Below the pieces are notes generated by a model. It saw only the letters and a list, made by a program, of their open reading frames with translations. It was not told the origin of the DNA and did no database searches. Made by a program: the position numbers and the translations under genes. This document shows, piece after piece, positions 1 through 7,303 of a DNA stretch of 15,501 bases. Source of the stretch: Gammaproteobacteria bacterium (GTDB lineage: Bacteria; Pseudomonadota; Gammaproteobacteria; Comchoanobacterales; Comchoanobacteraceae). The stretch lies in the NCBI GenBank assembly GCA_030829925.1, contig JAURNZ010000066.1, positions 1 through 15,501 on the forward strand, written 5' to 3'. The number at the start of each line of letters is the position of its first letter. Positions within the stretch are counted from its first letter, which is position 1.

Positions 1-10
1 CTATTATCAT
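1..10 (-). other. Probable start of the next operon gene (cut by window edge)
   Basis: The stop codon of wecE is embedded in ATGA, the same 4-base stop/start overlap used at two other junctions of this operon. Reading on, the ATG is followed by two isoleucine codons before the window ends. This suggests a further co-translated polysaccharide gene to the left, but ten bases cannot identify it. A dTDP-Fuc4N acetyltransferase, flippase or glycosyltransferase would fit the context. Confidence 0.3.
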
Positions 11-1140
11 GTCAGCATACCAATATAATCAACTACCCTAGAAATATCTTCTGACGTCATTCCATCATGTAAAGGCAATCTAAACATTCTTTTGGAAACA
101 TCCTCGGAAATTGGACATGAACTACTAAAGCCATTTGCAATAGCGGCAGGAGAAATACTTAATGGCTCATAATGAGATGCAATAGAAATATTCATATCAT
201 TTGCTATTTTAAAATATTTTGTACGTTTTAGTTCATTCTCAGCTAAAATTGGAAAAATGTGAGCATTGTGGTCGAAATCATTCATGTATAGAGGCAATTG
301 TAAAGATGTACTGCCTAAAGCTTTAGCAGCCTTTAAATACTGATTCCAAACTTGAAGTCTCCTAAATGTTTTTATTTCAACATCCTCAAGACTAGCTAAT
401 AAAACTGCTGCATTAATATCACTCATTAAAAATGAACTACCTATATCAACCCAAGTATATTTATCAACTTTCCCACTTATAAATAACTCTCTATTAGTAC
501 CTTTTTCTCGAATGATTTTTGCTTTTGAAATTAGAGTTTGATTATCTTTTGGAATGAATATCGCCCCCCCTTCGCCACATGAAATATTTTTTGTATTATG
601 AAAAGACATTGTAGATAAATCACCAAAAGTTCCAAGCTTTTTGTCTTTACACGACGCGTAAATCCCTTGTGCATTATCTTCAATAATGGTGATTGATCTG
701 CCATCTACTATACTATTTATTCTTCCATAATCACATGCAATGCCAGCATAATTTACTGTTACAATTGCTTTAGTTTTATTTGTTATCAAAGCCTCTAGCG
801 ATTCTGTGCAAATATTAAAGTTTGTTGGGGAAATATCACAAAAAACTATTTTTGCTCCCCTGCTCGCAAAGGCACTTGCAGAGGACGGAAACGTAAAACT
901 CGGCACTATTACCTCATCCCCAGGCTTTATACCAGATAAAATCGCAGTCATCTCCAAAGCGTCGGTACAACTTGTAGTTAAAAGAACTTCATAATTTTCA
1001 TACATGCTTTCTAATAAGGCTTTTACGCGAAAAGTAAACTCCCCATCCCCATGTAAATGACGAGAATCCATTACTCTTTTCAGGTAGGCTTCTTCATTTT
1101 TAGACTTAGTTGATCGACTAAACTGAATAGTACTTAGCAT
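7..1140 (-). CDS. wecE: dTDP-4-amino-4,6-dideoxygalactose transaminase, WecE/RffA-type
   Basis: A DegT/DnrJ/EryC1/StrS-fold, PLP-dependent sugar aminotransferase of 377 residues, the family's usual length. It should transfer an amino group to dTDP-4-keto-6-deoxyglucose to make dTDP-Fuc4N. The Schiff-base lysine is K184 in SFHNTKN, followed by the GEGGA motif; the cofactor-binding Asp is D155 in EDNAQG. Resemblance to E. coli WecE is close over long stretches, for example LHGDGEFT near residue 30, REKGTNRE and KYTWVDIGSSFLMSD, so I choose WecE over the other aminotransferases of this large family. It overlaps the end of rfbA by 7 bases (ATGCTAA), implying translational coupling. The substrate also needs RmlB, which is not in the window. 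The coding sequence is very AT-rich. Family is certain; substrate is likely. Confidence 0.88.
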   Translation of the reverse strand: MLSTIQFSRSTKSKNEEAYLKRVMDSRHLHGDGEFTFRVKALLESMYENYEVLLTTSCTDALEMTAILSGIKPGDEVIVPSFTFPSSASAFASRGAKIVFCDISPTNFNICTESLEALITNKTKAIVTVNYAGIACDYGRINSIVDGRSITIIEDNAQGIYASCKDKKLGTFGDLSTMSFHNTKNISCGEGGAIFIPKDNQTLISKAKIIREKGTNRELFISGKVDKYTWVDIGSSFLMSDINAAVLLASLEDVEIKTFRRLQVWNQYLKAAKALGSTSLQLPLYMNDFDHNAHIFPILAENELKRTKYFKIANDMNISIASHYEPLSISPAAIANGFSSSCPISEDVSKRMFRLPLHDGMTSEDISRVVDYIGMLT

Positions 1141-2006
1141 ATTTTACTCAAATTTTCGCGATATTCCGATTTAACATACTTTTTTGACAAGCTCAGGACC
1201 CTATCTTTATCAATCAATCCCATATTGTAAGCAGCTTCTTCTGGACAACCTATAAGATCACCACTGGTTTCTTGTATAGCATCAATAAAATTGGATGCAG
1301 CTAGTAGGCTTTTAGGTGTTCCAGTATCTAACCAGCTAATACCACGACCTAAAATATCATTGCTGAGGTTGTGCTCGTTGTTATATAAATTTAACAAATC
1401 CACCATTTCTAACTCACCTCTCTTAGAGTAATTGAGAGAAGGTATCTTCTCAAATACCGAACAATCTAAACCATATATACCAGTAATTGCTAAGCTGGAT
1501 TTTGGCTGCATGGGCTTTTCTTGTAAGGAAATAACTTTTCCTTTGTCATCGATTACGGCAACACCAAACCTTCTTGGGTCTTTCACTTTTTTTAAAAATA
1601 ATTTTGCTCCATTACACCCACTCATTATGAAATTTTTAATTCCGTCTACTAAGCCACTTCCGTGGAAAATATTATCTCCAAGGCACACAATGATTTTACC
1701 AGCCAAAATATTTGACTTACATAACATAATGGCATCTGGAATACCTTTGGCCTCATCCTGGAGCACATATAAGATCTCAACGCCCCATTGACTGCCATCA
1801 TTTAAGATACTCTTATAGTTTTTTAAATCACGTGTTTTCGTAATAATGATAATTTTCTTAACTCCAGAGAGTATCAAAATAGATACTGAATAAAAAATCA
1901 TCGGCTTATCACAAACTGGCAAAAGTTGCTTAGAAATACTTGCCGTTAATGGCCAAAGTCTTGTCCCTTCACCACCCGCTAAAATTATACCAGTTACAGT
2001 TGGCAT
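1134..2006 (-). CDS. rfbA: Glucose-1-phosphate thymidylyltransferase (RmlA/RfbA/RffH)
   Basis: It makes dTDP-glucose from glucose-1-phosphate and dTTP, the first step to dTDP-deoxysugars. At 290 residues it has the standard length of the short RmlA class. The nucleotide-binding signature GGEGTRLWPLT (11-21) continues to SKQLLP and DKPMI. The expected metal-binding aspartates are D111 in LGDNIFHG and D227 in WLDTGT, and EKP is at 163-165. The C-terminus has the typical CPEEAAY stretch. The start lies inside the last codons of wecB (13-base overlap) with AGAGAGGG just upstream; the end overlaps wecE by 7 bases. Coupled to wecE, it probably feeds dTDP-Fuc4N synthesis, as RffH does in enterobacterial common antigen (ECA) loci, though dTDP-rhamnose is an alternative. 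Confidence 0.93.
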   Translation of the reverse strand: MPTVTGIILAGGEGTRLWPLTASISKQLLPVCDKPMIFYSVSILILSGVKKIIIITKTRDLKNYKSILNDGSQWGVEILYVLQDEAKGIPDAIMLCKSNILAGKIIVCLGDNIFHGSGLVDGIKNFIMSGCNGAKLFLKKVKDPRRFGVAVIDDKGKVISLQEKPMQPKSSLAITGIYGLDCSVFEKIPSLNYSKRGELEMVDLLNLYNNEHNLSNDILGRGISWLDTGTPKSLLAASNFIDAIQETSGDLIGCPEEAAYNMGLIDKDRVLSLSKKYVKSEYRENLSKIC

Positions 2007-3136
2007 AGGCTTACCCTCTCTTTAAGAATTTGTATAATTTTTTTTGCAGAATCTCCGTCTCCATATGGATTCTTTTTTCCTAATATTAGACCTTTACAAT
2101 ACATTTCATCTGTAAATATTTTATCAACTTCATTGTAAATTACATCTTTATCTGTACCAACCATTTTTACTGTTCCCGCCGCAATAGCTTCCGGACGTTC
2201 AGTTGTATCCCTCAAAAGTAAGACTGGTTTATTTAAATAAGGGGCCTCCTCCTGGATACCCCCAGAATCTGATAAAATTAGATCTGATAGTGACATAGTT
2301 AGTATAAATTCTGGATAAGACATAGGATCCGTCAGATAAACATTTGGTAGACCGCCTAAAATATTTTTAACAACGACAGCAACATTAGGATTTAAATGAA
2401 CAGGAAATATAATATCAACATCTTCAAATGATTGACTAATTTTCTTAATCGCGTGAAGGATATTCTTCTGTTTCAGGCCAAAACTTTCTCTTCTGTGACA
2501 AGTAAGTAATATTTTTTTTCTTTTTGACTTAAGAAAATCAAATTTGCTTAAAATATCATGTTTTAAATTTGCGTCACTATCTATTATGGCCAAGGCTTCT
2601 TTTAAAGCATCAATGACTGTATTGCCAACAACATATATATTATCACTGTTTATGTTCTCTTTTAACAAATTTTGTCTTGCAACCTTTGTTGGAGAGAAGT
2701 GAAACTTCGACAAAACACCATTTATAGTTCTAGCTCCCTCTTCAGGCCATGGCGACTTTAGATTCCCAGACCTCAAACCTGCCTCAACATGAGCAACATT
2801 TATATTCGACAAATATGCCACCAATGAGGCACACATAGAACTGATAGTATCACCATGCACAATAATTAAATCAGGTGCTTCTTCTTTAACAACAACTGCT
2901 AAAGCATTAATCATTTCTGCACACGTAACAACAAGCTCTTGGTTTTCTTTCATGATATCTAGATCATGTTTTGGGGATATTTTAAAGAAATCCAAAACTT
3001 GATCAAGCATGTCTCTATGTTGCGCAGTCACGCACACAGTCGTCTCAAAACTAGGAACTTTTTTTAGCTCATAAATAATTGGCGCTAGTTTTATTGCTTC
3101 TGGTCTCGTACCAAATATTAAGAGTATCTTTTTCAT
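1994..3136 (-). CDS. wecB: UDP-N-acetylglucosamine 2-epimerase (non-hydrolysing)
   Basis: It interconverts UDP-GlcNAc and UDP-ManNAc in the cytoplasm, supplying ManNAc-type precursors. Strong E. coli WecB resemblance runs the full length: FGTRPEAIKLAP at 9-20, VTAQHRDMLDQVL at 36-48, PVHLNPNV and DSGGIQEEAP. The residues assigned to catalysis in E. coli are all present, at D96 (HGDT), E118 (HVEAGL), E132 (PWPEE) and H214 (CHRRES). An ATG 21 bases upstream (3157) is in frame, but the internal ATG at 3136 is preferred: it has AAGGAGG five bases upstream, gives a 380-residue protein, and starts MKKILLIFG like the family. WecC, which would oxidise UDP-ManNAc, is absent; the dehydrogenase in this operon is Ugd-type. 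Confidence 0.94.
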   Translation of the reverse strand: MKKILLIFGTRPEAIKLAPIIYELKKVPSFETTVCVTAQHRDMLDQVLDFFKISPKHDLDIMKENQELVVTCAEMINALAVVVKEEAPDLIIVHGDTISSMCASLVAYLSNINVAHVEAGLRSGNLKSPWPEEGARTINGVLSKFHFSPTKVARQNLLKENINSDNIYVVGNTVIDALKEALAIIDSDANLKHDILSKFDFLKSKRKKILLTCHRRESFGLKQKNILHAIKKISQSFEDVDIIFPVHLNPNVAVVVKNILGGLPNVYLTDPMSYPEFILTMSLSDLILSDSGGIQEEAPYLNKPVLLLRDTTERPEAIAAGTVKMVGTDKDVIYNEVDKIFTDEMYCKGLILGKKNPYGDGDSAKKIIQILKERVSLCQL

Positions 3137-3141
3137 ATAGG

Positions 3142-3148
3142 CCTCCTT
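3142..3148 (-). promoter_or_regulatory. Strong ribosome binding site that sets the wecB start
   Basis: AAGGAGG on the minus strand ends 5 bases before the ATG at 3136 and lies inside the alternative N-terminal extension from 3157. This favours the shorter protein. The gap after the kdsB-like gene (46 bases) makes wecB the only gene here not overlapping its upstream neighbour. Confidence 0.8.
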
Positions 3149-3182
3149 GGGACACATTGATCTTCCATATTCATTTTAAAAC

Positions 3183-3971
3183 TTAAATTAATCCCGCTGC
3201 TACTAATTCTATATCACTCGGATTATTAAGTTCCCAGAAGTTCCTGCCTTGGGCATCCACCTCTACACATTTGACAACACACCCATGTGCTAAAAATCTT
3301 AGTTGTTCTAAACCTTCTAAGGATTCCAAGTGACTTTCTTGCCAAGATAAATAATCCTTAAGAACTGATGGCTTGTATGCATAAACACCCACATGATGAT
3401 AGAAATTGGGCATATGCTCTGAAGCCAATACATTTGTATCACAGTAAGGAAGAACTTCCTTAGAAAAGTATAAAGCATGATGATGATGATCAAACACTGC
3501 TGTTGTACCACCAACAAGCCCTTTACTACGATCTTCTTTAAACTGCATCAGGGTTTTCAAATCCATTTTCAAGACGGGGGTTGCCATTTTAGCAGATGAA
3601 TCTAGCCGCATTGCATTAACCAAATCCGTCACAAACCAAGGTGGCGTTAAAGGCGCATCACCTTGAAAATTTATAACCACATCAGCATCAATTTTTTCAT
3701 TGATCATTGCCTGAGCACAACGCTCGGTACCATTGCGACATTCAGGATCTGTCATGATAACACTTGCACCAAAACTTTTAACAGCTGCTTTAATTCTTTC
3801 ATCATCTGTAGCCACATATACAGCATCAATGTTAGGCACACGCATGGCTGCATCCCATGCATGTTGTATCAGTGGCTTAGCAATACCTGAGGCACCCTTT
3901 AACGAATGCAAAGGCTTACCAGGGAAACGTGACGATGCATATCTAGCAGGAATGATGATCACAGCACTCAT
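3183..3971 (-). CDS. kdsB: KdsB-family CMP-sugar synthetase (3-deoxy-manno-octulosonate cytidylyltransferase-like)
   Basis: A 262-residue cytidylyltransferase expected to activate Kdo or a related acidic sugar as CMP-sugar. Seen: IIPARYASSRFPGKPL (6-21), a NGTERCAQ stretch near 80, FQGDAPL around D105, HHVGVYAY (192-199) and LEGLEQLRFLAHG (218-230), all in KdsB order. Oddities: the usual QGDEP is QGDAP, and the C-terminal Asp that binds Mg2+ in E. coli KdsB (the D of DTPEDL) is Asn (N249 in NNPSD). There is also a short insertion after PGKPL. The start overlaps the pgi stop as ATGA, with AAGAGG 7 bases upstream. It may be an ordinary divergent KdsB or a capsule-type paralogue with another substrate; whether the genome has a second, canonical kdsB would decide. 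Confidence 0.82.
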   Translation of the reverse strand: MSAVIIIPARYASSRFPGKPLHSLKGASGIAKPLIQHAWDAAMRVPNIDAVYVATDDERIKAAVKSFGASVIMTDPECRNGTERCAQAMINEKIDADVVINFQGDAPLTPPWFVTDLVNAMRLDSSAKMATPVLKMDLKTLMQFKEDRSKGLVGGTTAVFDHHHHALYFSKEVLPYCDTNVLASEHMPNFYHHVGVYAYKPSVLKDYLSWQESHLESLEGLEQLRFLAHGCVVKCVEVDAQGRNFWELNNPSDIELVAAGLI

Positions 3972-5323
3972 ACAAAAACCTCTTGTTTCATAATAGCTTT
4001 AGGACGCTCAACACCAAACTGATCAAACGGATTAATATCAGCATGAAAACCCATAATTAATGTCACATACTCATACATTGCTACAATCATCCCCATGCGC
4101 TTTGGATTAACATCATCTATAGACAAAATGGAGACTTGTTTATTATGGCTATGGAATGATTGATGCACGCTAAACTTATGAGTCATATTTAAATCTAAAA
4201 CATCAGTTTTATCTGTCATCGCTTTATATTGAGCACATAAATGCTGGTTACTTGATTCATTATCTATTTGGTTCAATGTCAATGCATGGAGCATAAAAGG
4301 CTCATGACTTTGATGCAAATATTGCATGGCCGCATGTTGCGCTTGATGCCCAGTCATTGGCATGATCATGGGACCTGGGACCTTTGCCAACCTTTCATTT
4401 TTCTGATTAAAAGGCTTCCCTAGACTTTCCATCATTAGTTGCTGCACATATGGGCCAAACCCATCTAATAGACTTGCATAAGTCAACATCCAAAGCGTTG
4501 GCTGTAAAAATTTATTTTGTTGCACTAAAAAAGCATTGGCCAACTTTCCAGGCAAGGTTTCAAAAACACTGTTTGCATTTTGCTGCATATGTCTATCCAT
4601 ATAACAACCACCAGCTCTAAATTCATCCAAAACATATGACCCGTAAGCCACTAGAATTGGGAAAATGACTGGCGACCAAATAGACATTCTGCCATTGATC
4701 TCATCATGCATCCATAAGGTTTCATGATCCGAAACACTAAATTGAGATTGGGCATCTGAATTTGCGGTAATGAGTATTCGCTTATACTGATCCCAAATTT
4801 GGTTTATTGCCTGATAGGCCCAAACAACTTCATGCGTTGATCCAGACTTTGAAATATAAACAACTAAAGTTTCTTCACGCTTTATATTTGCCAAATCATT
4901 TTTTAATATATTAATATCGCAGTGATCAATAAAGATTAATTTTGATTTTTGTAGTAGAGTTGTTTTAAATGCTTTATTCAAGCACTGAAGCCCCCATGAA
5001 GAGCCACCAACCCCAACACAAATAATATTTTTTATACCCTCATAAGCCTCTACTAGAGATAACATTTTATCATCTTGTGCCTGAAAGAACTTATTTACAT
5101 CCGTTATATTATTGCCACCTTGCTTAAATTGTCTTTGAGCAACAAACAAGGCACGTTTTTCTTCGGTAAAATTTACTTTCTGACCTTGCCATAAAGCATT
5201 TAGTCGTTCATAAACTTGTGCCTGATTTAAATGACAAGCATGACTTTCAGATAAGATTAAGGACAATCCGTTAAATGAATGTCTATTACCTGATAGTTGA
5301 TTAAGTAAGGTACTTTCACTCAT
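3968..5323 (-). CDS. pgi: Glucose-6-phosphate isomerase (short form)
   Basis: It interconverts glucose-6-phosphate and fructose-6-phosphate, linking glycolysis to UDP-glucose and amino-sugar precursors. At 451 residues it belongs with short Bacillus-like PGIs rather than the ~550-residue E. coli form. Seen in order: GVGGSSWG (104-111), sugar-phosphate loop SKSGST (158-163), GRMSIWSP with R212, MESLGKPF with the likely catalytic E299, AQHAAMQYLHQ with H330, and the C-terminal FDQFGVERPK with K442. The sequence is divergent between motifs. It overlaps ugd and the kdsB-like gene by ATGA at both ends. A pgi next to ugd inside a polysaccharide cluster is known from Acinetobacter capsule loci, so a dedicated precursor role is plausible. 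Confidence 0.92.
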   Translation of the reverse strand: MSESTLLNQLSGNRHSFNGLSLILSESHACHLNQAQVYERLNALWQGQKVNFTEEKRALFVAQRQFKQGGNNITDVNKFFQAQDDKMLSLVEAYEGIKNIICVGVGGSSWGLQCLNKAFKTTLLQKSKLIFIDHCDINILKNDLANIKREETLVVYISKSGSTHEVVWAYQAINQIWDQYKRILITANSDAQSQFSVSDHETLWMHDEINGRMSIWSPVIFPILVAYGSYVLDEFRAGGCYMDRHMQQNANSVFETLPGKLANAFLVQQNKFLQPTLWMLTYASLLDGFGPYVQQLMMESLGKPFNQKNERLAKVPGPMIMPMTGHQAQHAAMQYLHQSHEPFMLHALTLNQIDNESSNQHLCAQYKAMTDKTDVLDLNMTHKFSVHQSFHSHNKQVSILSIDDVNPKRMGMIVAMYEYVTLIMGFHADINPFDQFGVERPKAIMKQEVFV

Positions 5324-6654
5324 GAATGAGTCGCCTCTAAGTTGGCTACCCAGGCACGCATACCAATGGGCGTATATGAAATAAATCCTGATTTTTGCGC
5401 AATATCAAAATTAAACATATTACGAAAATCCACAAGATGCGCCGTTTGCATTGAAATAGCAGTTTCCTCGAGACTGACATCATAGAATTCAGGCCAATGT
5501 GTTAATATACATAATGCATCCGCATTTCTAGCAGCCTCACAAGCACTTTCGCACCAAGCTACATTTGGCAATAAACCTTCGCCTTGATTTTTACCTTGAG
5601 GGTCATAAACCACACATTTTGCACCTAAAGACTGCAGTTGTGGAATGATGTTTAATGCAGGTGAATCACGCATGTCATCGGTTAACGGTTTAAAGGTCAC
5701 CCCCCAAAAAGCAATGGTTTTATTATGTACACTACCGTTAAATAACTTAAGTATTTTCTCATGCAGCATATTTAAACGATGATCATTTACTTTGATAACT
5801 GTTTCTACAATTTCCTGATGAGCGCCTGCTTGTTGTCCAACATATGCCATAGCCAATGTATCTTTTGGAAAACAAGAGCCTCCAAAGCCAGGGCCAGCTT
5901 CTAAAAATTGACTGCCAATGCGGGTATCTAGCCCAATCCCCTTAGAAACCTGACTAACATCTGCACCAACCTTCTCACATAGATTAGATACTTCATTGAT
6001 AAATGTAATTTTTGTGGCCAAAAAAGCATTGGCTGCATACTTAATCATTTCTGCAGACGCTAAATCAGTCATCATAAGCTCACAATCATCTTTAAATGGA
6101 TGATAAAGTTTTTCTAGTTTTTTGCTTGCGAAATCATCTTCAACACCGATTACAATACGATCAGGCTGCATAAAATCATTCATGGCTGAGCCTTCTCTTA
6201 AAAACTCAGGGTTAGTAGCCATTGAAAAATTGACATCACAATGTGATTGAATCAATTGCTTCAATCTTGAGGCTGTCCCAATCGGCGATGTTGATTTGAC
6301 CACAACAACCTGGCCTTCTTTTAAAAGTGGTGCAATGGATAAAGCAACCGCATCAACATATTTAAGATCTGGTGCTTGTGTGTCTGGGTTTGAAGGCGTA
6401 CCTACAGCAATCATAATGATATCTGCATGCGCGACACCATTTTTCAAATCTGCTGTAAAAGAAATATGATTATTATTTAGGTTTTTCTCTAAAAGCACAT
6501 CCAGACCTGGCTCATAAATAGGCACAACCCCTGATTGAAGCGATTTAATTTTTTCTTCATCAATGTCTACGCAGCATACATGATGGCCACGTTCGGCCAA
6601 ACAAATGCCGGAGACCAAACCAACATAACCTGTTCCAATGATTGTGAGTTTCAT
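5320..6654 (-). CDS. ugd: UDP-glucose 6-dehydrogenase
   Basis: It oxidises UDP-glucose to UDP-glucuronate with two NAD+, providing acidic sugar for capsule, LPS or downstream sugars. Of 444 residues, the N-terminal Rossmann fold begins GTGYVGLVSG (7-16). PIYEPGL (45-51) separates it from the related UDP-ManNAc dehydrogenase WecC. Then VGTPSNP, STSPIG (121-126), NPEFLREGSA, and the hinge region with K205 and N209. The catalytic cysteine is C261 in GFGGSCFPKDT. It is the first gene of the operon. No clear Shine-Dalgarno sequence precedes the ATG (only a weak GG about nine bases away), and an ops-like element lies 30 bases upstream. The stop overlaps the pgi start. Confidence 0.95.
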   Translation of the reverse strand: MKLTIIGTGYVGLVSGICLAERGHHVCCVDIDEEKIKSLQSGVVPIYEPGLDVLLEKNLNNNHISFTADLKNGVAHADIIMIAVGTPSNPDTQAPDLKYVDAVALSIAPLLKEGQVVVVKSTSPIGTASRLKQLIQSHCDVNFSMATNPEFLREGSAMNDFMQPDRIVIGVEDDFASKKLEKLYHPFKDDCELMMTDLASAEMIKYAANAFLATKITFINEVSNLCEKVGADVSQVSKGIGLDTRIGSQFLEAGPGFGGSCFPKDTLAMAYVGQQAGAHQEIVETVIKVNDHRLNMLHEKILKLFNGSVHNKTIAFWGVTFKPLTDDMRDSPALNIIPQLQSLGAKCVVYDPQGKNQGEGLLPNVAWCESACEAARNADALCILTHWPEFYDVSLEETAISMQTAHLVDFRNMFNFDIAQKSGFISYTPIGMRAWVANLEATHS

Positions 6655-6677
6655 TTGATTACCATGTTTTTTTTCAT
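6651..6677 (-). other. Possible 8-codon leader ORF ending in the ugd start
   Basis: On the minus strand an ATG at 6677 reads MKKNMVIK and stops at a TGA overlapping the ugd ATG (ATGA). It includes a run of eight A residues, a potential slippage site. There is no good ribosome binding site before it, so it may be fortuitous, but the position directly between the ops core and ugd is suggestive of coupled translation. Confidence 0.25.
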
Positions 6678-6680
6678 GTA

Positions 6681-6692
6681 CTAGCTACCGCC
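6681..6692 (-). promoter_or_regulatory. ops (RfaH recruitment) element of the polysaccharide operon
   Basis: The minus strand reads GGCGGTAGCTAG here. The first nine bases equal the core of the E. coli ops/JUMPStart element GGCGGTAGCGTG, and 10 of 12 match overall. It lies in the untranslated leader, 26 bases before the ugd ATG counted from its downstream end, and about 50 bases downstream of a TATAAT box. In enterobacteria RfaH loads onto paused RNA polymerase at ops, in the leaders of long LPS, O-antigen and capsule operons. The context here (leader of a six-gene sugar operon) is the expected one. An RfaH gene is not in the window. Confidence 0.72.
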
Positions 6693-6741
6693 AGCAACAC
6701 ATGCCTTAAGATTACGATACAAAAAAACCAACTACTTATCA

Positions 6742-6747
6742 ATTATA
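6742..6747 (-). promoter_or_regulatory. Candidate -10 box for the ugd operon
   Basis: A perfect TATAAT on the minus strand, 88 bases before ugd, places a start near 6735 and leaves the ops element inside the transcript. The -35 region at normal spacing (TGTTTT) is poor, so the promoter is a candidate only. Confidence 0.4.
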
Positions 6748-7140
6748 AATTCCCTTTCCCCGCTAAAACATTCTTAAACAAGTTGTTTTTCTAATCAGCC
6801 CTGAATAATTAAAAATGCACAAAACACATACAAAGTTATAACTCTACCCTCATACAAAACACTTCCCAGCTTTTGACATAATCATATTCACCCAATTTTT
6901 TTATTGCTCACACCATCCCCACGCAACAAAAAAAAATTGAATAAAAAATTGATTTTACTTCCATTTATCTTGGTCTTTCAACAATCCCGCTCGTTATTAA
7001 ATACATAGGAAATTATCGAAACTCGATAGCATCAATGCTTTAGTGAAAAGGCAATTAGCACTGTCAAACAAACTTAATTCGGAAAGTTTTCATCGGAAGA
7101 TATGACTTGCTCTCAGAATCAACATAGTAGGTTTTATTAA

Positions 7141-7164
7141 TTTGAGGCAAGCCTTTGCCACAAA
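7141..7164. repeat. Imperfect hairpin
   Basis: TTTG-A-GGCAA-GCCT-TTGCC-A-CAAA forms a nine-pair stem with one A/A mismatch and a four-base loop. Neither side has a T-tract, so it is not a standard intrinsic terminator. It sits in a locally more GC-rich patch of the gap and could be a repeat element or part of a small RNA. Confidence 0.4.
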
Positions 7165-7303
7165 TTACCGTTGGGAGCTCCTCCGCTTATGAATATCAAC
7201 TTGCCAATAAATACCACATTTGTATCAATACTAAAACGTATTGCCTGAATCAGCTTTAAATATCGACAAAAAAATCTTTGTCAATTTATGAATTTTTACT
7301 ACT

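Larger units (their letters stand above)
6655..7303. other. Long AT-rich intergenic region with hairpins; no intact gene
   Basis: Apart from the ugd leader signals, no convincing gene is visible. There is a small inverted repeat TATCGA-AAC-TCGATA at 7014-7028, a hairpin at 7141-7164, an 8-base palindrome GGAGCTCC at 7174-7181, and a weak GACAAA/TTTGTC hairpin at 7265-7282 just after the 7304-8041 gene, which lacks a proper T-tract. Minus-strand frames between about 7285 and 7030 stay open for 40-47 codons without a good start and look like possible remains of a decayed gene. Confidence 0.45.

Noticed and set aside
3137..3157. Longer WecB start at 3157 (extra MCPKEAY).
   Set aside because: The extension overlaps the strong AAGGAGG that serves the ATG at 3136, and family members begin at the MKK position.
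3475..3490. HHHH run in the KdsB-like protein, resembling an affinity tag.
   Set aside because: It lies internally in a conserved position before ALYFS and is part of the natural sequence.
4360..4430. Apparent loss of the catalytic glutamate of PGI (Met in place of Glu when aligned to the long-form GEPGTNGQH motif).
   Set aside because: Aligned to short Bacillus-type PGIs, the catalytic Glu is E299 in MESLGKPF and the His is H330 in AQH, so the site is intact.
6873..6878. TTGACA on the plus strand in the large gap.
   Set aside because: There is no -10 at suitable distance (a T-run instead) and no plus-strand gene downstream.
7265..7282. GACAAA/TTTGTC hairpin as terminator for the tail-anchored protein gene.
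   Set aside because: The stem is only six AT-rich pairs and there is no T-tract after it on the minus strand; left as a weak structure.
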